A DNA stretch of 64,000 nt from Acidaminococcus intestini DSM 21505. Its GTDB lineage: Bacteria > Bacillota > Negativicutes > Acidaminococcales > Acidaminococcaceae. Of the stretch, positions 59,180 through 64,000 are shown piece after piece. A program made the position numbers and the translations under genes. Location: assembly GCF_000425045.1 (NCBI RefSeq), contig NZ_AULA01000005.1:1-64000 (forward strand), written 5' to 3'. The notes beneath the pieces were generated by a model that searched no databases, was not told where the DNA came from, and saw only the letters and a program-made list of their open reading frames with translations. Within the stretch, counting starts at the first letter, position 1. Each line of letters begins with the position of its first letter.

Positions 59180-61453
59180 ATGATCAAGTTATACGGCGAA
59201 CCGACCTATGTCATGAGAAATAAAGTAATCCGCAGCGGGAAGGAGAAGGTTGGCACGACCCCTGAAACCGCGCGGAAGGGAACCATGACCTACAAGGTCC
59301 TGAAGGCCCACTGTCAGACGAACGATAGGGAAAACCTCAGCATCAAGTTTGATTCCATGGGGGTCTATGACAACACCTATGTTGGCATCCTGCAGACGGC
59401 CATTGCCAGCGGGCTCAAGGAATTTCCTATGCCCTGCGTCTTCACGAACTGCCACAATTGTCTGAACGCTGTCGGCGGTACGATCAACGAAGACGTTCAT
59501 AAATACGCCCTTTCGGCGTGCAAGAAATACGGAGGCATCTTTGTCCCGCCCCATGAAGCGGTCATCCATCAGTACATGCGGGAAATGATCGTGAGTGCCG
59601 GCGATATGTCCATCGTTTCCGACAGCCATACGCGGTATGGATCCCTGGGCTCTCTGTCCATTGGCGAAGGCGGGCCGGAACTTGCCAAAGCCATGCTGGG
59701 TAAGTCCTATGCCCTGAAGTACCCGAAAGTCGTTGCCGTATTCATGACAGGAATGCCGAAACCTTGGGTTGGTCCCATGGACGTTATCCTTTCCATCATC
59801 GGCGAAGTCTTCAAGAACGGTTTTGTCAAGAACTGCGTTCTCGAATTTGTTGGTCCTGGCGTTGAGAACCTGTCCATGGATTTTCGCAATGGCATCGATA
59901 CGATGACGACGGAATCGACGTGTCTGTCCTCACTGTGGACGACGGACGCAAAGACGGAAGAATACTTTGCCATCCACGGCCGTCCTGAAGATTACAAGGA
60001 AATGAAACCGGACGATGCCGCACTTTATGACAAGGTCATTGAAGTCAACCTCGATACGATTGAACCGGTCATTGCCCTTCCGTTCCATCCGAGCAATGTC
60101 TACAGCCTGAAGGAAATCATTGCCGATCCGAAGGAAGCCCTTTCCATCATCGACAAAAATGCCAAGCGCACCTTTGAAAATAACCCTAACGTCCATTGGA
60201 ACCTTGCCGGAAAGATCCATGACGACGGCAAGCTCTATGTTGACCAGGGCGTCATCGCAGGCTGCTGTTCTGGTTCTTTTGAAAACCTCTATGCCGTCGG
60301 CAAGATGGCTGAATATATGAATCACGGCGTCGGTAGCTTCAACTTCAACGTTTATCCTGCCAGTCAGCCGATCATGACAGCCCTCATGGAAGCCGGGACC
60401 ATCAAGACCCTCATGGACTACGGGGTCCGCGTAAAGAGTGCTTTTTGCGGACCTTGCTTTGGCGCCGGCGATACACCTGCCAACAACGAATTCTCCATTC
60501 GCCACACAACGCGCAACTTCCCGAACCGCGAAGGCTCTAACCCAGCCATGAACCAGTTCTCCTGTGTTGCCCTCATGGATTCCCGCAGCATTGCTGCAAC
60601 GAGCTTTAACGGCGGTAAACTGACGAGTGCGGAAGACGTATGGCAGGATATTACCTATCCAAAGTACCACTTCAACAGCCAGATCTATGAAAATACGGTC
60701 TATAACGGCTTCAAGAAAGCCGAAAAGGATGTGGAAATGGTCTATGGTCCGGATATCCGCGACTGGCCTGATATGACGGAATTGGCAGATGACCTTCTGC
60801 TTAAGGTGGCAAGCGTCATCCATGATGAAGTCACGACGACGGATGAACTCATTCCTTCCGGTGAAACGGCATCCTATCGTTCCAATCCGGAAAAAATTTC
60901 CGCATTCACCTTGATCCGTAAGGACCCGAAATACGTGGGCCGTGCCAAGACAGTCCGCGAATTTGAACGGGCTCGGCTTAAGGGTGATGAGAAAACGGCC
61001 ATGGAATACTTCTCCATCTTGGAAAAGGCCGGTATTTTCGTGCCTAAGGACCGCCTCATGAACCATACGGGCATTGGCAGCGTTCTTTATGCAAAACGGC
61101 CTGGTGACGGCAGTGCCCGTGAATATGCAGCAAGCTGCCAAAAAGTCCTAGGCGGCTTTGCCAATATCTGTATCGAATACGCAACGAAACGGTATCGCTC
61201 CAACTGTGTTAACTGGGGCATCCTGCCTTTCACCTACGGAACCGATCCTATCGACCTTCAGCCCGGTGAATACATCTACCTGTCGAACATACGCAATTCT
61301 GTGGAAAAAGGTTTGACAGAAGTGGAGGCTACGGTCATTTCTGAAGATGGGAAGACGAGAGTGATGAAGCTGAACCTTCCTGATGTGACGGAAGCAGAAA
61401 AGCAAGTCCTTCTTGCCGGTAGTCTCATCAACTTCTACAAACTGGGGAAATAA
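59180..61453 (+). CDS. Aconitase-family hydratase (YbhJ-like)
   Basis: A 757-aa iron-sulfur hydratase. Cluster cysteines appear at about residue 363 (GCCSGSFENL) and at 423 and 426 (AFCGPCFGAGDTPANNEF), in the usual aconitase spacing. The substrate and catalytic regions SDSHTRYGSLGSLSIGEGG (about 147-165) and TRNFPNREGSNPAMNQF (about 444-460) are present. The C-terminal swivel domain is from about 570. The sequence departs from AcnA/AcnB housekeeping enzymes and resembles the uncharacterised YbhJ group in length and layout. It probably hydrates an aconitate made by the PrpF-like isomerase to citrate or isocitrate, or a related compound. Confidence 0.85.
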   Translation: MIKLYGEPTYVMRNKVIRSGKEKVGTTPETARKGTMTYKVLKAHCQTNDRENLSIKFDSMGVYDNTYVGILQTAIASGLKEFPMPCVFTNCHNCLNAVGGTINEDVHKYALSACKKYGGIFVPPHEAVIHQYMREMIVSAGDMSIVSDSHTRYGSLGSLSIGEGGPELAKAMLGKSYALKYPKVVAVFMTGMPKPWVGPMDVILSIIGEVFKNGFVKNCVLEFVGPGVENLSMDFRNGIDTMTTESTCLSSLWTTDAKTEEYFAIHGRPEDYKEMKPDDAALYDKVIEVNLDTIEPVIALPFHPSNVYSLKEIIADPKEALSIIDKNAKRTFENNPNVHWNLAGKIHDDGKLYVDQGVIAGCCSGSFENLYAVGKMAEYMNHGVGSFNFNVYPASQPIMTALMEAGTIKTLMDYGVRVKSAFCGPCFGAGDTPANNEFSIRHTTRNFPNREGSNPAMNQFSCVALMDSRSIAATSFNGGKLTSAEDVWQDITYPKYHFNSQIYENTVYNGFKKAEKDVEMVYGPDIRDWPDMTELADDLLLKVASVIHDEVTTTDELIPSGETASYRSNPEKISAFTLIRKDPKYVGRAKTVREFERARLKGDEKTAMEYFSILEKAGIFVPKDRLMNHTGIGSVLYAKRPGDGSAREYAASCQKVLGGFANICIEYATKRYRSNCVNWGILPFTYGTDPIDLQPGEYIYLSNIRNSVEKGLTEVEATVISEDGKTRVMKLNLPDVTEAEKQVLLAGSLINFYKLGK

Positions 61454-61570
61454 ACCCAGCTATCAGGAAGAAACCTTAAACGCGCTATCAAGAGGAAACG
61501 AGGACAGAACAGGCCAGATAAAGGTCCTGTTTCCTCTTTCTTCATGATTTGATGGAAAAGAGGAGAACTG

Positions 61571-62815
61571 ATGCAAACCATTTCACTGCTGGTCCTGATT
61601 GTAGCCATCGCCATTGGCTTTTGGAAAAACATCAATGTAGGAATCGTATCCCTGGCCCTGGGCTTTATCTTGACGGCCGCAATGGGGATAAGCGTCAAAG
61701 TCCTTGTCGCTGGTTTTCCAACCAAGCTTTTTCTGACCCTTTTGGGAACGATGTACTTTTTTGCCCTCCTGCAGGATAACCAGACCTTGGAACTTCTTTC
61801 GAGAAAAATTATCAGTTTATTTAAAACGAGGCCCTTTCTCATGCCTGTCGTGATCTATGTGGTTTCCTACGTCATGAGTGCCGCCGGGCCGGGCGCCATT
61901 TCTGTCCAGTCCGTCATGGTCATCTTTGCTGTCAGCCTTGCAGTCCAGATGAAGGCGAACCCCATCCTTATGGCCGTCATGGCCATCTTGGGGGCTGTTG
62001 GTGGGACGGCATCCCCCATTGCCCTGACGGGAATCATCGTAAAAGACCTCACGGCTTCCCTCCATGTGCCGGGCATTGCGGTTCCTGTCTTTTACGGCGT
62101 TACGGCAGCAAACGTCTTTATTGCCGCTATCTTTTATGTGGTCTTGGGCGGTTATCGGATGACCCTTGACGCGAATCTTCAGAACGTGGGCGGTGAAGCC
62201 TTTACGCGGGAACAGAAGATCTGCCTTGCTGCCCTTGTTGTCATGGTTGTCATCTTCCGTATGGATGTAGGGTTTGTCTCTTTCTTCCTTGCGTTTCTTC
62301 TCATGCTTGTCGGAGCGGCGGACAAAAAGCGTCCTGTAAAGCTTGTTCCTTGGAATGTCCTGATTCTTATCTGCGGCATCAGCGTTCTTATGAGCGTCAT
62401 CAAAAAAGCAGGCGGGATCAAACTTTTGGCAGACCTCTTGGCCTCCCTTATGACGGAAGGCACGGCGGCCGGGCTCATTGCTGCTACGGCCGGTTTTATG
62501 AGCTGGTTCAGCTCGGCCAACGGCGTTGTCTTTCCAACCCTCATTCCGACCCTGCCTGAAATCATTGCCAAGGTAGGCGGCGAGCTACGCCTTGTCGATA
62601 TGCTTGTTAGCGTGGTCGGGGCCGCAACGGTAGCCGGCATCAGCCCTCTTTCCACAGGCGGCAGCCTCATCATGGCGACGGTAGCCCAGAACGAAGTGGC
62701 TTCGTCGGAAGATTTGTCGAAGATGTTCCTGAAACTTTTCCTCCTGTCTTTTTGTGCTGTTATGCTTGTCGTGGTCTTTTCCCTTGTAGGTGGGACCAAA
62801 CTGATTGTGTATTGA
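61571..62815 (+). CDS. IT-superfamily carboxylate transporter (MatC/SLC13-like)
   Basis: A 414-aa membrane protein with about eleven segments. The two halves carry similar re-entrant motifs: SAAGPGAISVQSVMVIFAVS and GGTASPIALTGIIVKD in the first, SWFSSANGVVFPTLIPTLPE and GISPLSTGGSLIMATVAQNE in the second. This layout is typical of the ion-transporter superfamily (di- and tricarboxylates). AGAGGAGAACTG precedes the ATG. It sits between the hydratase and lactonase genes, so it likely imports the substrate of the pathway. Confidence 0.83.
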   Translation: MQTISLLVLIVAIAIGFWKNINVGIVSLALGFILTAAMGISVKVLVAGFPTKLFLTLLGTMYFFALLQDNQTLELLSRKIISLFKTRPFLMPVVIYVVSYVMSAAGPGAISVQSVMVIFAVSLAVQMKANPILMAVMAILGAVGGTASPIALTGIIVKDLTASLHVPGIAVPVFYGVTAANVFIAAIFYVVLGGYRMTLDANLQNVGGEAFTREQKICLAALVVMVVIFRMDVGFVSFFLAFLLMLVGAADKKRPVKLVPWNVLILICGISVLMSVIKKAGGIKLLADLLASLMTEGTAAGLIAATAGFMSWFSSANGVVFPTLIPTLPEIIAKVGGELRLVDMLVSVVGAATVAGISPLSTGGSLIMATVAQNEVASSEDLSKMFLKLFLLSFCAVMLVVVFSLVGGTKLIVY

Positions 62816-62840
62816 TTTACTGCTGAAAAGGAGAATGCTC

Positions 62841-63881
62841 ATGTTTGCTTACGTTGGATCGAGAACGACAAAGGAACGCAATGCCACGGGAAAAGGAATT
62901 TCCGTTTACGAAGTACATGGTCATGACTGGAAGCTCATCCAAGTCGTGGGGGATTTGGTGAACCCTTCTTTCCAATGCTTTGACGAAACCGGGAATTTCC
63001 TCTATTCCGTCCACGGTGACTTCAGCGAAATCAGTGCTTTCAAACGGGACCGGAAGACGGGGCGCCTGACCTATCTCCATACGGCAAGTACAGAAGGAAA
63101 GAACCCGGTCCACCTGTCCATGGACCGTTGCAACAAGTGGATCTATGTGGCAAACCTTGCAACGGGCACAGTTTCTGTCATTGAACGCCGGGAAGATGGA
63201 ACGGTGGGCAGCTGTGTCAATCAATATGTCCTTCCTGGCAAAGAGAAAGACTATTTTTCTCATCCCCATCAGGTCCTTCAAGATCCGTCCCGGGAATATC
63301 TGCTTGTTTCATGCCAGGGTCGGGAACATGGCTTTGGACAGGTTGACGTTTTCAAGATCAACCACGACGGCACGCTGACCCCGACAGATCGGGTGCCCAG
63401 CCGCGAGATTGCGGAACCCCGCCATCTGACCTTTGCTGGTCCCAAGGGCTGTTGCTATGGTTCCAATGAAAAGGATTACACCGTCACGGCCTATCATTTT
63501 GACACAAAAAAAGGGACCTTATCCCCCTTCCAGATTGTGCCAACCCTGCCTGATACCTTCACTGATGATGGCTGGGCAAGCGGTATCGTGTCTGCTCCCG
63601 GCGGCCGTTTTGTCTATGTGTCGAATCGCAAGGCAGATTTGGTGAGCGTTTTTGCTGCAGACCCTGCAACGGGAAAACTTTCCCTGGTTCAGTGGATCCC
63701 TACAAAAGGCAAACAGCCCCGCTTCATCGGTATGGTACCTGATGGGTCTATGCTCGTTGCGGCCAATGAACTGGGCGCGTCTATCCGTATCTTTGATGTC
63801 GATCCCCAAACGGGCCGCCTCCATGATGGTGAACATGTCATTAAGACGCATAGTCCCGTTTGCGTGACTTTTGCCCTCTAA
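62841..63881 (+). CDS. Seven-bladed beta-propeller lactonase (Pgl/YbhE-like)
   Basis: A 346-aa protein of the lactonase family that includes E. coli 6-phosphogluconolactonase. Repeated blade motifs are visible: LYSVHGDFSEISAFKRDRKT, WIYVANLATGTVSVIERRED, LVSCQGREHGFGQVDVFKIN and FVYVSNRKADLVSVFAADPA, each followed by TG.L. The conserved SHPHQV and GWASGIV elements are present. I chose the ATG after AAAAGGAG at normal spacing. In this cluster it more probably acts on a lactone of the tricarboxylate pathway (e.g. isocitrate lactone) than on a sugar lactone; this is a hypothesis. Confidence 0.85.
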   Translation: MFAYVGSRTTKERNATGKGISVYEVHGHDWKLIQVVGDLVNPSFQCFDETGNFLYSVHGDFSEISAFKRDRKTGRLTYLHTASTEGKNPVHLSMDRCNKWIYVANLATGTVSVIERREDGTVGSCVNQYVLPGKEKDYFSHPHQVLQDPSREYLLVSCQGREHGFGQVDVFKINHDGTLTPTDRVPSREIAEPRHLTFAGPKGCCYGSNEKDYTVTAYHFDTKKGTLSPFQIVPTLPDTFTDDGWASGIVSAPGGRFVYVSNRKADLVSVFAADPATGKLSLVQWIPTKGKQPRFIGMVPDGSMLVAANELGASIRIFDVDPQTGRLHDGEHVIKTHSPVCVTFAL

Positions 63882-63967
63882 CGCAGCCGGCCTTGGGAGA
63901 AAGGCCGTTGCTTATGCCCACTGAACTGGCTGCCCGCGCAGCTTTTGATGTAAAAAGGAGAATGAAC

Positions 63968-64000
63968 ATGTTATGTCCTGTACGCCTTGTGTCCTGTGAC
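63968..64000 (+). CDS. Start of the next gene in the cluster (partial)
   Basis: AAAAAGGAGAATGAAC is followed by an ATG and eleven codons (MLCPVRLVSCD) that run off the window. The ribosome site closely copies that of the preceding lactonase gene (AAAAGGAGAATGCTC). Too short to assign; it may belong to the same transcript, as no terminator with a T run is seen in the 86-nt gap. Confidence 0.5.
   Translation, partial: MLCPVRLVSCD

Noticed and set aside
59930-61141. A 403-codon open frame antisense to the hydratase
   Set aside because: It lies wholly inside a well-supported aconitase-family gene and its peptide looks like a reverse shadow, with no family match.

Overview
The window looks like a chromosomal segment of a Negativicute, a Firmicute lineage with an outer membrane, and most likely a member of the Acidaminococcaceae. 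The evidence is the mix of features. Firmicute-style traits are strong Shine-Dalgarno sites, tRNA-sensing T-box leaders, DUF951 and PepV. Diderm traits are an outer-membrane efflux channel encoded with a membrane-fusion protein and a YbhFSR-type exporter. Gene content (branched-chain amino-acid uptake, several M20 peptidases, tricarboxylate transport and an aconitase-family hydratase) fits an amino-acid and tricarboxylate fermenter. The family assignment is inference, not a database result.

Layout. 0-1.3 kb: end of an rRNA operon (23S tail, 5S, terminator), then a decayed ISL3-type transposase and a small hairpin transcript candidate. 1.3-9.4 kb: two minus-strand branched-chain amino-acid units, ilvC-ilvB-ilvN and ilvD plus a BASS-family transporter. 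Each has a sigma-A-like promoter and a T-box leader, and a DUF815 ATPase gene lies between them. 9.5-14.2 kb: a membrane protein with a frameshifted M20 peptidase, a MocR-type regulator and a secreted protein. 14.2-14.9 kb: an internally deleted group II intron. 14.9-18.6 kb: zinc uptake (znuA divergent from znuCB-zur-nitroreductase) with palindromic operator candidates. 18.7-21.1 kb: LysR regulator and CitMHS-type transporter. 21.2-23.3 kb: a large palindrome, a lysine-rich secreted protein, a two-gene LysO-type exporter and a small membrane protein. 23.4-30.4 kb: liv operon with a second, decayed binding-protein gene, then a CBS-ACT protein and DUF951. 30.7-33.4 kb: M20 amidohydrolase and frameshifted YfcC-type transporter. 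33.7-35.5 kb: pepV. 35.5-38.3 kb: larE-larB-larC. 38.4-41.1 kb: bioY-bioD-bioA with a BirA-like operator. 41.2-47.4 kb: M24 peptidase, small protein plus mntP, then nifS-(proX remnant)-mnmA-dinB on the minus strand. 47.5-48.7 kb: rpsF-ssb-rpsR. 48.8-55.4 kb: outer-membrane channel plus YbhGFSR-like exporter. 55.4-57 kb: MATE pump behind a terminator-containing leader. 57-64 kb: LysR regulator divergent from PrpF-like isomerase, aconitase-family hydratase, IT-superfamily transporter and beta-propeller lactonase.

The most interesting part is the last cluster. Its gene set matches what I recall of the E. coli ybhD-ybhH-ybhI-ybhJ-pgl neighbourhood, whose pathway is not described to my knowledge. 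I propose uptake and isomerisation/hydration of an unsaturated tricarboxylate such as trans-aconitate. Other items worth attention are the MATE leader attenuator, a MocR regulator with arginine in place of the PLP lysine, T-box control of a BASS transporter, and a convergent gene pair whose 3' ends form a perfect 26-bp inverted repeat.

Five genes in the window are broken (transposase, M20 peptidase, second livK, yfcC, proX). Several breaks fall at short homopolymers, so both genuine decay and base-calling error must be considered. I saw no tRNA gene and no CRISPR array.
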